Of a stretch of 64,000 nucleotides of DNA, positions 1-11,402 are shown piece after piece. The notes under the pieces were generated by a model. The model was given only the letters and a program-made list of their open reading frames with translations, made no database searches and was not told the DNA's origin. The stretch's first letter is position 1. Every line of letters begins with the position of its first letter. The translations under genes and the position numbers were made by a program. Source of the DNA: Morinoia aosen (Eukaryota; Arthropoda; Malacostraca; Amphipoda; Talitridae); NCBI GenBank assembly GCA_030386875.1, contig CM059567.1:78609130-78673129 (forward strand), written 5' to 3'.

Positions 1-2
1 AC

Positions 3-215
3 AGATATGAATCGCTGGGAGAGGTGGATCTAAGCGACTTGAGCGACTTGAACGCTCATGGCACTGATAATTATGAAAGCCATGTTACGACGAACGTTTG
101 TAAATACGAAGAAGATGAAGAGGTCGAAATTATAGGACAAAATGAATTATTTGTAATAAGAAAAAGTCATAAGCCCATGTGCTTAGAAAAGATGCAGACC
201 TGTGGAATGCATTGA
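3..215 (+). pseudogene. 3' end of a Gag-like frame of an LTR retroelement (partial)
   Basis: The frame is open from base 3 and runs off the left edge, so only its end is visible. It has acidic stretches (YEEDEEVEI) and ends at a TGA at 213-215. The protease frame that follows is open from base 173, so the two overlap by about 40 bases and the second lies in the -1 frame. A shift near the run GAAAAG (186-191) would join them just before the protease. This Gag/Pro arrangement is usual in Ty3/gypsy elements. Whether the shift is programmed or a decay indel cannot be decided from one copy. Confidence 0.5.
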
Positions 216-1225
216 TTGATTCAGGATCAGAGAAGTGCCTGATCAGCTACCACAGAATTAATGAGATAAGTAATGACGTGAAGCCAAGTTCTCTGACTAT
301 TAAAGGCGTTAACGCTAAAAGTAATGTCGAAGGCGAAGTTGAGCTTGTCCTAAAGTTAAAAAACGGTGTAAGTTTAAAGACAAATGCTCTAATAATTAAA
401 GATGGTATTTACAATTATGACGTCATTATTGGACGTGATTTATTGGACAAGAACGCCGTTGTAGACTTAAAACAAGGATGTTTAATTATCAAAGACGAGA
501 GAATTCCCTTTGCAGAGGTAAAAAGACGAAAAAAGAGAAAGACAGAGTGTCTCGAGTATTTAATAGAGAATACTGAGTGTCTCATGGCAGACACGATTAC
601 TTCCAGAGCTAAGAAAAAAATCCTAAATAAGCTAAGAGAGAAGAAAGAAATTATGAGGACGTGCATTGCTGAGAGAGCAGGCGAGGAAGTAAAAAGGGAT
701 GGTAAGAGAGAAAATCAGCCTGTTCGAGGCGCAGTTGCAGTTACCAGTTCCCATAGGCCGTTAAGAGTGCATACTCAAAGAATTGAGATTGCTCCCAATG
801 TAATTTTGAAACATGTTGGACATGTTGGAAAGTGTAAAAATGGAGAATATATAATAAAGAAAGCAATTTTAGAAGAAGGCATTTGTGTCGCAGAAGCAAT
901 TGTGAGAGTTAACAATAGGAGACAGATTCCGTTGTTGTTAATTAATAGCTCCGACAGAGCGATTGTTTTACCAGAGAATGCAATTGTAAGTACCTTAGAA
1001 AAAGTGGAGAAGAATCATATTGAATCAGAAGTTTACTTGTCAGATGTACAAGGAGAATTAAAGGGAGGATTGAGTACTTTTGTGCAGGCAACGAGTGTTG
1101 TTCAGGACAGTCATTTAGATGTCGAGAAGAAAGACACTAATAGTAAATCTGTCGGGATCACAGGAGTTGTCGACAAAGGGTACGTGTATGATTCCAAAGA
1201 AGTAGCCGTGGTCGGCGGAAACTAA
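173..1225 (+). pseudogene. Retropepsin and linker part of a Ty3/gypsy-like Pol lacking RT, RNase H and integrase
   Basis: An open frame of about 350 codons. It begins with an aspartic protease: ALIDSGSEKC holds the catalytic DSG (DTG in most relatives) and VIIGRDLL is the usual second block. A lysine-rich stretch follows, then a segment around APNVILKH...GEYIIKKAILEEGICVAEAIVRVNNRRQIPLLLIN. This looks like the beta-rich region found between protease and reverse transcriptase in many gypsy Pol proteins. The frame stops exactly where reverse transcriptase should start, and no RT, RNase H or integrase motif occurs in the next 4 kb. No methionine is needed if it is made by frameshifting. I infer a non-autonomous or internally deleted element. 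A host-adopted protease is less likely. Confidence 0.65.
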
Positions 1226-4200
1226 ATAATGATGATATTCTGATGATACCTGATGTGCACGGATAGCACGGTTAAAGTAAGAATGAAGTATTTTTGAATA
1301 CCGTAAATAATGCAGAGTGTCTGATGACAGACGTGGTTGCCCAGAGGAGGCGTAAAAAGTAATAATTGCTACGGTAGAGAGAGCCTCGAAAATGGCGGTG
1401 CTGTGGGGCAGCGAAAAACCCCGAGACAGAAATGCTGTGGGGCTATCTGGGAAAAGGCAAATTAGTACCAGGTAATTCTATCAGCGAGGTCAAAGTATTG
1501 AAGTAGAAATGAATTCGCGCAGACAATTAAGTGAGTAAGCTTTAGAGAAGCGAATTACGAATTAATTAACATGAACTAGGAATTAATGCCATTGATACCA
1601 TGATGATCAGAGTTTAGCATTGTAGATTGCGGTTGTCATTGTGCTGGCGAATAATAATGAGAGGCGATAGATGCCCGTTAATTAACCACACGTGGTTGTC
1701 TGGTAATAAGTTAAAGAGTAACAAGTATCGAGTATCAAGTATCACTGGTAAAGAGTATCGAGTAAAGTTACCAGTACAGCTGCACTGCAGCGCACACGAG
1801 TGAGTGTGATGTTTTTTTTTTTGCTTGATGCAGAGGCAGATGTTTCTTTTTGTACGCCGGCGCAAGGCCGAGAGCTGTGCTCAGCATTTCGTACGCGTTA
1901 GTATTGGCACGAGGCAGTAATGTTGGTAATACTGTGAAGGTAGTAATACTGTGAAGCAGTATATGACTAGGTAACTAGTTATGATAGTGACCATTAAAAG
2001 ATTATGGTAAAGTGCCACAAATGTCATTAATGTTGTTAATGTTGTTAAAACATTTTTAGTGACTGGTGTGACTGGTGGATAGTCATGAATTAGATGTGTT
2101 TTGGACGTGAGAGTCCACACTAATTCAGTGTGAGAGTAAAAATTAATTTACTTCATAGTCATTTGTCAATGAGAGAGGCTTCATTTAATAATCCTTCAGT
2201 TAATAATTTTTGAGCACGTTGAAACGATCTAGTGCGTCATAACAGTCATTTTGCAAGCCTACCCGAATTTCATACTCAGTATAGTTTTATGTTGTGTAAT
2301 TTATTATTCGAAAGTAACAGAATGTAAAATTTATCATCAAGTCTCCTAAAAGTTTCTACGGGATAATTAACAACTGATTGAACGATTAAAATTAACAACT
2401 GATTGAACGATTAAAACTTAAAGTATTTAACGTCAATATTGATTTTTGCATTGACAACTTTTTGTGTACGTACTGTAAAAGTATGTCCTTACGTGTTCAA
2501 TTATTCTTTTTGTTGTATTTGCTTATGCTTCATGTTTAACCTCGTATATGTTTTAGTATTCAACCTTTTTGATTAAGGCATTAACGGAACGCGATATGTG
2601 AAACGTAAAATGGCAGTTCACAGTGTAACAGTTCAACAAGTACAGTATAATAATACGTAATTTTCTTGTGTAAAAGACGCACATGATTGTGGAGAATTTT
2701 TGATTTTTTTTTGTTTGCACGTTTTGCAAGAGTTGACGACTTTGCAGATATTTAATCTTTTTGCCCGTGCATAGTCTGGGAACGTTTCAAGAACGCACTC
2801 TCATGTCTCGATGAGAATTAATGTGCTGAATTCACACTTTAAATACAGATTGGAAAATTCTCACAACATCCGGCTGCTGATGCCGAGATTTTAACGTGGA
2901 GACAGTGTTTTCAATCTCTCAGCAAATTAAATGTCTATTCGAAATTCAGTTGATCTTTATTGATTCAGAATTCGTTTTCTGAGAAAACTTAAATGAAGTA
3001 AGAGATTTGTTTTTGTTGGACATTTAAATCATTGACTTGAAAGGATTTTTTTTAAAAAAGTTCATTATCAAGCTGCAGTTCACTTTACGTAAACCTTTAT
3101 GCTTGTGTTTTAAATTGGTATGGCTTTTAGAATTGTTTAAATTGTGTTCATTTTTCTTTCTAATTGGTCATGCTAATCGTTTTTGTATTGATTTCCAATT
3201 TCAGTTCGAGCGTGTGCGAGCGGTGACACGACATCTGTAACACGATTCACGCTGCTGTGCCAGCAACGAAGCACAGCGAGTACGAGCGAGTCACGTAGAA
3301 AGCACATGACGGGGTACGCACTATGCAGTGCGGAGTCCGGTCCAACAGACTGGCGCCCAGCAAGCTGTCAACAAACATCGATGGCCTTGGCGGCAGCTAA
3401 GCTTCGCATGCAGCGAAGAGATTACTGAAAGAGATTACCTTCGCGCGCAGTGATTTGAAAAGAGTAACTTACCTTGAAGATTTATTGTGGTTTTAATACT
3501 TTACAGTGTTACTTTACCATGTTAGTAATGTTGAAAACGTGGTTTAATAAATTTTGAAACTTGAAAGTAGGTAATTATAAATTCAGTCGTTCAAAAATTA
3601 TGACTTTGTTTACATTTAATTACGATTACATTACGATAATTTGGAAACCCGATTTTCATATTCGTACTTAAGTCTTCAACTAGCGTGTGTTCGATTTTGT
3701 TACGCATTATCTTATATTTTACTCCACGTTCTATATCGTTATGTTACCGATAGAATTAAGTTTTACGAGTCTACGGTACTCTGTTTATTCTGATTGGTTG
3801 TTTTACTAATGGTGAAAAAGTTCCGTTCTAATTTGTGCGATGTTTGGCTATAACACTAACTTCTATTTTTAAGTCTACGGTAACGCAGACGATATTTTGA
3901 ATGTTTCTTTTTGGTGAAAACTTTAATGATGCTTTATTTAATATCAACTCAACTTTTCTGTATCATTTTCCATTACCTACGAGGCAATAGTTTTGATTCT
4001 TATAAAATTTTCCGAAATTGCCTTTGCCGAAGAACTCGTGTTTCGCTCGGTGTTAATCTTTCACCAGAGATGTAAGCGGATGTTTTTATATTTACTCATG
4101 AATTAATATTAAGTTGGTATTTCCACCCTTGTGTTTTACGTATTTCATTTAAACCATGTTCGCGAAAATGCTCGAATCGATGCAGTGTTCCGGTATATAA

Positions 4201-5033
4201 TTATGATTTGTTTCATTTTGGTTTATCGATAACTCAATTTATGCGAATACTTGTTCATTTAAAATTTTAAAGGTATTGTGTATTTAATTTCATGCGTGTT
4301 ATTATTATCCTTAACGAATGTATTGAATTATTTACATTTTATGGCGAGAATGATTTTTATTTGTCGAGGTATCTGCGTGCCCTATTTCTTATTCGTGTTT
4401 GATTAAAAACTTTTTAGTAACTTTTTAGTTGTTGTTTCAACGATGCGATTTCTTTCATTTTTACTGCGTTATCATTTCAACTGTTTAACACAAAAGTGCG
4501 TTCTTTGAGTTCTTAAGACTTTATGTGTGTCTTGCTCTAGGAAATATTTCTGTTGCGCAAACACCTTCAGACGAGATGTCGAGCTTAGGATGTTGTCACA
4601 CTGTTATTGCGACATCAAGTGCTGTGCTCATCAAGCCGTCAGCTAAAGTTGATGAACTTAGGTGCAATCTTGGAATGTCGACACGAGAGTGCAAGTGCGA
4701 AAGCCGCGAGAACTGCATTGCATCTGCCACAGCTTGTTTGAAAACAATGTCAGGCATCCAATGTGTCTTAATGAGAATGAAGCGTCTTAGATGAAGCGTC
4801 TTCCATTGTCTTAGATTAATTCTATTTTATACGGAAAAAATCTCTATTATATACGGATTATGTATTCTATTTTATAGATTATTTTGTTCATGTACTCACG
4901 TGGAATATTGTGACGAAGTATTATATTGCGAATTAATTAGACGGATTGTAAGATTAATTGATTGTCAAAGGAAAATCAAAGTTAATTGAATATCGTTTTA
5001 AAAATTTTTCTTGTAATAAAGAATTTTTAAAAT
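1226..5033. other. Non-coding stretch, probably the 3' remainder of the truncated LTR element
   Basis: No convincing gene was found; the open frames are short and AT-driven. At 1310-1365 a sequence resembling 567-610 of the protease frame recurs (AGAGTGTCT, then CAGAC), suggesting an old internal duplication. A perfect 25-bp tandem duplication lies at 2366-2415. A short GC-rich patch at 3230-3440 holds TGGCGCCCAG at 3351, which resembles a primer-binding site but has no matching LTR. The rest is AT-rich and featureless to me. Confidence 0.4.
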
Positions 5034-5340
5034 TGTGGGGGGAGCATTATGTGCGCCCGCCGCCTATAAATAGAATCGGCGAGAGATATCGTCGTTCATT
5101 GGCGGTGCGCTGCCGTAGAGATCACATTAGATAGAGTCATCACTGTTCAGTAGCAGACGCGTTACCGTCGAGGAAGCACCTGTATAGATCACAGATGCAT
5201 TGTAGAAGACTTGTACTAGCACCTATTGTCTGATCTCTCTGATTCTTGCCAACTACCAAGCCTGTATCAACTCTGAAGTACCAATAAACTATAACTACGT
5301 GGCTGCTTCGTCACTCCCGAACCCCATCCGCGTTAGTTAC
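5034..5340 (+). repeat. Probable LTR (promoter and poly(A) signal), likely the 3' LTR of the element starting at the left edge
   Basis: A purine-rich TGTGGGGGGAGC opens the region. A clear TATA box, TATAAATAG, lies at 5065-5073, and a poly(A) signal AATAAA lies near 5283, about 200 bases downstream. That is the layout of U3-R-U5 in a short LTR. It follows the RT-less element on the same strand. The partner LTR would lie outside the window, so the ends are estimates and no target duplication could be checked. Confidence 0.5.
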
Positions 5341-5432
5341 GGCCTGATACTGAAAAGGGCCGGAACACCAGCTCCCTGAAGCAATTATCTCTGCTAGCAC
5401 AATGGATGCAGTTAAAAATTAAAAATATGCAA

Positions 5433-6150
5433 GAGCATGGGGCTGTGAGGTCATGAGGGCACGTGAGAGCATGGGGCGGTGAGGACGTGAGGGCACGTGA
5501 GAGCATGGGGCGGTGAGGACGTGAGGGCACGTGAGAGCATGGGGCGGTGAGGACATGAGGGCACGTGAGAGAATGGGGCGGTAAGGACATGAGGGTACGT
5601 GAGAGAATGGGGCGGTAAGGACATGAGGGCACGTGAGAGCATGAAGTGGTGAGGACATGAGGGCACGTGAGAGCATGGGGCGGTGAGGACATGAGGGCAC
5701 GTGAGAGCATGGGGCGGTGAGGACATGAGGGCACGTGAGAGCATGGGGCGGTGAGGACATGAGGGCACGTGAGAGCATGGGGCGGTGAGTACATGAGGGC
5801 AGGTGAGAGCATGGGGCGTTGAGGACATGAGGGCACGTGAGAGCATGGGGCGTTGAGGACACGTGAGAGAATGGGGCGGTTAGGGCACGTGAAAGCATGG
5901 GGCGATGAGGGCACGTGAGAGCATGGGGCGGTGAGGGCACGTGAGAGCATGGGGCGGTGAGGGCACGTGAGAGCATGGGGCGGTGAGGGCACGTGAGAGC
6001 ATGGGGCGGTGAGGGCACGTGAGAGCATGGGGCGGTGAGGGCACGTGAGAGCATGGGGCGGTGTGGACATGAGGGCACACGAGATCAGAGAGAGGTAAGG
6101 ACATGAGGGCATGTGAGAGCATGGGGTGGTGAGGACATGAGGGCACGTGA
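5433..6150. repeat. Minisatellite of 23 units (34-bp and 26-bp forms)
   Basis: The array can be cut exactly into 12 units of 34 bp (5433-5840), 8 units of 26 bp (5841-6048) and 3 units of 34 bp (6049-6150). The 26-bp form lacks an 8-bp piece (ACATGAGG) of the longer one. Most units contain CACGTG, an E-box palindrome. The minus strand is free of stop codons across much of the array in all frames, which creates long Pro/His/Cys-rich open frames that are by-products of the repeat. Confidence 0.95.
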
Positions 6151-6246
6151 AAAAGAAGAGATAAAATAGCAAGATAAGAAAGTTCAAGTTGAAATGCACT
6201 TTATTTTCTAAAAAAGAATACTTTATTCCTATCAACCATGATACAT

Positions 6247-6475
6247 ATCATCTTGCATATTGGCTTATTAAATGCCTTAAAACTAACACCAGGATGCCAT
6301 GACGGTTTTCCCCGGTCAAGCCGATACCCATTTCAGACACCTGGGAAGAGTGGGGCATTGTGCTTGAGTTTTCCCGTATACCCAACGAGAAAATTCGTCG
6401 CGCAGCGCCAAGATTCGAACCCTCAACTCCTTCCCGGTAGGGTGTGTTCTTAACCACTCGGCTATGGCAAGCAAA
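6247..6475 (-). mobile_element. tRNA-derived SINE
   Basis: Read on the minus strand, the head carries an A box (TAGCCGAGTGG, 6464-6454) and a B box (GGTTCGAATC, 6421-6412) with tRNA spacing. It begins like a serine or leucine tRNA. The acceptor and arm pairing is poor, and about 160 bases of unrelated tail follow, so this is a SINE and not a tRNA gene. The left end is an estimate; I could not find clear target duplications. Confidence 0.75.
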
Positions 6476-7607
6476 AAAGAAATGAGCTGTTCTATATTCC
6501 TACACTCAGTATTGTCTTGGGAAGCGTTCAAAGAGATTGCATCCATTTTAATGGTTAATTTTCTACTTTTTCCTTATTTTAGAACATTTAAAGTTATGAA
6601 AGTTCAAGTCATATAATCTTTAATTATTGGAAATCTTGTAACCAAGGGAATGAATATCACAGATTTTTTTTCTAGTAACTCATTCTTATGTTTGGCTTTG
6701 ATATGCAAGGCTTTTATTCATTGCCATACTTTTTTATTTCATTATTTTTCACAAATAAACAAGTAACTCAATCGTTGTTTCAATCTCAAACATTATTACA
6801 ATCTTTGTGTAAGAGAATTTTGTGTCTCTTAACCGCATAAATGTGTTGTAGCCGTTAATCTGTACAAAATAGTGTTATAGAGTATCCCTATCTGTACAAA
6901 GATTTCAAATTTGCAAATGAAACTCGTACGGAATTATGAAATTTTAAGAAATTTTACATCATTTTTCAATTGTTGTCATATTAACAGAATTTTACTGCAG
7001 GTTTCAGGCATGAAAAAAATAAACTTCAACATGTTGGTAGCATTGCACTGCCTTTGTTTTGTTCACAAAGTGCTCTGTTAGTGAACGGGAGTTAGCACTG
7101 TTGCTCCTCTCAAATCTGTACGATGATAAATCGAATCGGTGATAAATGATCAATTCGATGGTAAGTCTTACCCTAAATGTAACAAATCAAAAAATTACTT
7201 CTCCAAGAAAACCTTCAAATATAAGCTACTCACAAAGCAAGATTGGGTAAATGACAAGGAGAACTGATTAATTAATTTTAAAATTTTTGTTGCTTTTATC
7301 ATTGCAATTAGATTGAACAAAACAACTTTTCATTATTTGTGAACGAGAGGACAATAATAGATTATCCAATTTTTGGTGCTTGATTATTGGCAAGATCAAA
7401 ATAAACAATTTTTCTTCTATGCACTTTTCATCGCAGAAGAGTATTTAATGAGTTTTAGCTGTACGTTACCTACCGCCATTCTATTCTCTGAAGCGCAGGA
7501 AAAATCCGTTTGAGGGGAGGACCCTTAAGGGAAACGAACGGTTATTCTTTAAAAATTTTTTCTAAAATTAATAAAAAATACTTCAGGAGCAAAATAAGTT
7601 TAGAGGT
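6476..7607. other. AT-rich intergenic stretch with a MITE-B-like arm
   Basis: No gene is visible. From about 7360 the sequence resembles an arm of MITE family B described below (a CAAAATAAACAA / TTCTTCTATGCAC core, then GAGTATTTAA). The part before 7300 shows nothing I can name. Confidence 0.4.
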
Positions 7608-8434
7608 ATTCACAACATGTTAAGAACATTCAAATGGACATTCAGAGCCCCTAAATATTTGGAATTTACCCATACTTCCCTCCCCTCCACCCTCAAAGAG
7701 AAATTTCTAAAAAATGATATTTTTCAGCCAATATTGTACTTAGAGATGTAGAACTGATTGCATATAGAACTGATCTAGAAAATTGAGATCCAGTTTTTAT
7801 ATCACTTCAAAAATTTTTTAAAATATTTCAATTTAAAAAACAAATTCCATTCATTTTTCTTTACATGGCAATAAAAAATTTCTATTCAACTTATCAAAAA
7901 ACTACCACTTAGATTTATAGTACTCACCTTGATCTTTACGATGTAAAAAAGATCTCATTCATAAGTAAAAAACTGTAGGAGAAATTGAGTCGCAGCAGCC
8001 AAAAAAATTTGTTCTGAGAAGAGGGCATTCCTTTTTTTTCAACTATTTCTCCAACAGTTTCTTACTTATGGAGATCTTTTATGCATTGTAAAGATCAAGG
8101 TAAGAACTCTAAATCTGCAGAGTAGTTTTTTGACAAGTTGATCGGAAAATTTTTATTGACATGCAAAGTAATAACTAAAAAGCAATATATTATGTTTAAA
8201 CAATTCAAACATTTCTAATTTTTTTTGAAGTAATATAAAAAACTGGAACTTAATTTTGTGGATCAATTTGTTGTGAACCAAACAAAATAAAAACTAATTG
8301 TCTATGTACAATATTGGCTGAGAAATATGGTTTCTTTGAAATTTCCTTGAGAGTGGGAAAGTAAACTTATGGGTAAATTTAAACTTTTTTAGGGCTCTGA
8401 ACATCCATTCTAATGTTCGAAACATGTTGTGAAT
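7608..8434. mobile_element. Palindromic MITE (family D), about 400-bp arms
   Basis: The left end ATTCACAACATGT and right end ACATGTTGTGAAT are inverted copies. The match continues inward to a centre near 8010: TTTACCCATA pairs with TATGGGTAAA, CAATATTGTAC with GTACAATATTGG, and CTTGATCTTTAC with GTAAAGATCAAG. A TA flanks each end, which would fit a Tc1/mariner-type target duplication. No coding frame lies inside. Confidence 0.8.
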
Positions 8435-9114
8435 AGAGATGTGACTCAAAAAAAACCATGCCGTTTTTTAAAAAAACACGTTTTTTTACAAAAAAAAACG
8501 TGGCCAAAAAACGTGGATATTTTGTTTTTTTTAAATATTTTGTCTGAAAATAACTCAGCAAGAAAAAGAACCACATTACATTATTTGTTTTCATGTCAAA
8601 TTACAAAATAAAACGGCATACTTCTTAATTGATGGTTTTCTATGGTTTTATGAACTTTTTCATTTTCTGAGGTTTCATGCTTTGATATTTCATTTATTTT
8701 ACAATACATGTGAATGACCTTAAACTCCCAAAATGGTGTGTTATAATAACATATCTTTACTTATGGTCATTGATAGAGATGTGACTAAAAAACCATGCTT
8801 TTTTTTTAAAAAAAACCTGTTATTTATACAAAAATTATGACTAAAAAACATGGAAATTAATATATTTGTGACCTTAAAAATCCAATGCTGTTTTTTTAAA
8901 ACATCGTTTTTTGACAGAAAAATCTTGACTAAAAAACATGGCTATTATATTTTATTGGACCAAAAAAGTTTTTTATAAACATTTAAAAAAAATCATGACT
9001 AAAAACACACGGATGTAAATATCAGGAAAGTTAGTTTTCTTTAATCGAATTGTCTTTAGAAACTTATAAACAAAGAATGCTGTTAATATTGAAATCATGT
9101 TTATTAGAACTGTA

Positions 9115-9346
9115 CTAGGTCTTAGAATGAAATATCTACATAGAATCTATTCACTCCATAAAACCTTTCGGAGACCAGCTCCATCCTCAGTCATTCTGTA
9201 AAATTTGGTGAAATGGACAATGAGTTTTCACTGTTCCTTTGAAAAACATTTGACTGAATGGCTTACTGAGGATGGAGCTAGTCTCTGAAAGGTTTTATAG
9301 AGTGAATAGATTCTTTGTGGATATTTTATTCTAAGACCTAGGATGG
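9115..9346. repeat. Inverted repeat, arms about 85 bp
   Basis: TAGGTCTTAGAAT...GAATCTATTCACTCC...CCTTTCGGAGACCAGCTCCATCCTCAGT on the left pairs with the reverse complement on the right (9255-9346), with a spacer of about 50 bp. It sits within the AT-rich repeat block and is probably another small foldback MITE. Confidence 0.75.
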
Positions 9347-9866
9347 TTCTAATGGATATTAATATATCTTATGTGACCAAAAAATCCATGCTTTTTTTTT
9401 AATGTTTTTGTTACAAAAAATCATGACTAAAAAACACGGATATTAATATACTTTATTTTACCATAAACAACCATGCTGTATTTTTTAAAATAAACATCTT
9501 TTTTTACAGAAAAATCATGATTAAAAAATATGGATATTAATATATTTTATGTGCCAAAAAAACATGCTTTTTTTTAATCATGTTTTCTTAACAAAAAAAA
9601 TCATGACTAAAAAACATGGATATTAATGACTTTTGGTGAAAAAAACATGGTTTTTAAAATGTCATGTTTTTTTGGTCAGATAAAATTTAATAACACTCAT
9701 GTTTTTTGTAAAAAATCATTATTTCAGAAAACATGGTTTTTTGGTCACATAAAATAAATTTATATAAAATTTAATAACACTCATGTTTTTTGTAAAAAAT
9801 CTTTTTTTCAGAAAACATGGTTTTTTGGTCACATAAAATAAATTTATATCCATGTTTTCTTTACAG

Positions 9867-10143
9867 ATTAGATTAGTCATTAGTTTTAGCCTCCCTACCC
9901 AGCAACAAATGCGATCCAAAGAGAGGAAGGAAGATTATGAAACAAGATCAAAGTTGAAGAAGACAGTAGTAGGTGCGGAAAAACAGGACAGCAGTGAACC
10001 AAAAAAAAGGTGGTCCTTAACATCACAAAAACATTTCATTTCAACAAAAAAGAAGGCCTACCTAACTCTCAGCTTGGGCCCTTACATTGTCCCCCTGGGA
10101 GCGCTAGTTCCCATAGATACAAAAATTGTATCCCCCTGAGGGG
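9867..10143 (-). mobile_element. SINE-like family S, copy 1 (internally deleted)
   Basis: It carries the family's conserved blocks (CCTCCCTA, AAACAGGACAGCAGTGAACC, GGGAGCGCTAGTTCCCATAG, CCCCCTGAGGGG). About 70 bases, including the GGCACCATTTAGTATGG block, are missing. Flanking TGTTTTCTTTACA and a near-identical T-rich copy look like a 13-14-bp target duplication. Confidence 0.8.
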
Positions 10144-10662
10144 TGTTTTTTTTTACAAAGAATTCGTGACCAAAAAATGAATAATATCAACTTTTTAATA
10201 AAAAAACATGTTTAAAAACACAAGGACTTTTGGTAACATAAAATATGTTAATATCCATGATTTTAAGACACGATTTTTTATGAAAAATACATAAAATAAA
10301 ACAGCATGGTTTTTTGGTCGCATAAAATATATTCATATCCAAGTTTTCTTATACATCATTGTTTGTAAAAAAACATTTTTTAAAAAACAGCATGGGGTTT
10401 TTTAGGTCTCATAAATATATTCGTGTTTTTTTAGTCATGATTTTTTAGTACAAAAACATTTTTTTGGTCTCAAATATATTATTCATGTTTTTTCAGTCAT
10501 GATTTTTTAGTAAAAAACATGTTTTTTTTAAAAAAACTGCATGGGGCTTTTTAGGTCACCTAAAATTTATTGTTTTTTAGTCATGATTCTTTGTAAAAAA
10601 ACAGCATGGTTATATTTGGTACCAGAGAATATATTAATATTCATTTTTATTAGTCAGAATTT

Positions 10663-11336
10663 GGTCAATGTGAAGTTTAATGCAATCATGGAAATTAATA
10701 ATTATATTCCAAACAATCACTAAAGGAACCCATTTAAGAACATTTTACAAGAACGAAATTCTGCTCGCTGATGCTTTATTTTCGAATCATTGAAATTTGA
10801 AGTTGGACTTCCCGAGCCAAAGGAAGCGAGCGTGATATAATTAAAAACAGAAGCTTACCCCCTGTTACAAACGTCAAGAGGTTAGGTCGTGAGGGGGAGG
10901 CACAGTTCTTCTAGCGAAAATTATAAATAAAGCTTCTAACCCACCCATTAACGTGACGACCACAATCTTGTTTACATCAGCTCTAAGATGGCGACCACCA
11001 TGGGCGCTGCCATCTTAGAGCCGATGTCAACAAGATTGCGGTCATCACCCTAATGGGTTGGTTAGAAGCTTTATTTATAATTTTCATTAGAAGAACTGTG
11101 CCTCCCCCTCCTGACCCAACCTCTTTACGTTTGTAATAGCTTCCGTTATTAATTAAATTCCAATTCACGCGCTCGCTTCCTTTGGCGCAAAGGCCAACTT
11201 CAAAGTTCAATTATTCGAAAATAACGCATCAGCAAGCAGAATGTCATTCGTGTAAAACGTTCTTAAATGGGTTCCTTTAGTGATTCCTGGGATCGCTAAT
11301 TATTATTTTCTGATTGCATTAAACTTCACATTGACC
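10663..11336. mobile_element. Foldback MITE family A, copy 1
   Basis: The ends are GGTCAATGTGAAGTTTAATG and its reverse complement. The element is palindromic along nearly its whole 674 bp, with arms of about 320 bp. It is flanked by an exact 8-bp duplication CAGAATTT (10655-10662 and 11337-11344). The centre holds AAGATGGCGACC facing GGCGCTGCCATCTT. An 8-bp duplication fits hAT, P or Merlin-type transposases; no transposase is present, so the superfamily is open. Confidence 0.92.
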
Positions 11337-11402
11337 CAGAATTTTCTGTAAAAAAAACATGTTTTAAAAAAAAGCATATTTTTTTGGTCACCTTAAATAT
11401 AT

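Larger units (their letters stand above)
8435..10662. repeat. Degenerate AT-rich repeats arranged head-to-head (switch near 9640)
   Basis: A motif of roughly 85-95 bp recurs: CATGGATATTAATATATTTT, ATGTGACC, a run of A, then CATG plus poly-T. It runs in the forward sense from about 8850 to 9640, then as its reverse complement (GGTCACATAAAATA...ATCCATG) to about 10640. The same theme continues in inverted sense at 11345-11450 and 12305-12490, so the block is one large decayed palindrome with elements inserted into it. Confidence 0.7.

Noticed and set aside
3351-3367. Retroviral-type primer-binding site (TGGCGCCCAG)
   Set aside because: No LTR end directly before it, no gag after it, and the match to a tRNA end is only about nine bases.
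5333-6235. 300-codon minus-strand open frame with a hydrophobic N-terminus, and three overlapping ones
   Set aside because: They arise from the minisatellite, whose 34- and 26-bp units lack stops on the minus strand. The apparent start is a TTG, and several frames are open at once, as expected for a repeat rather than a protein.
6405-6475. tRNA gene
   Set aside because: A and B boxes are good but arms pair badly and an unrelated tail follows, as in tRNA-derived SINEs.
8400-10600. CRISPR-like array
   Set aside because: Repeats are AT-rich, variable in length and diverged, without unique spacers, in a eukaryotic genome.
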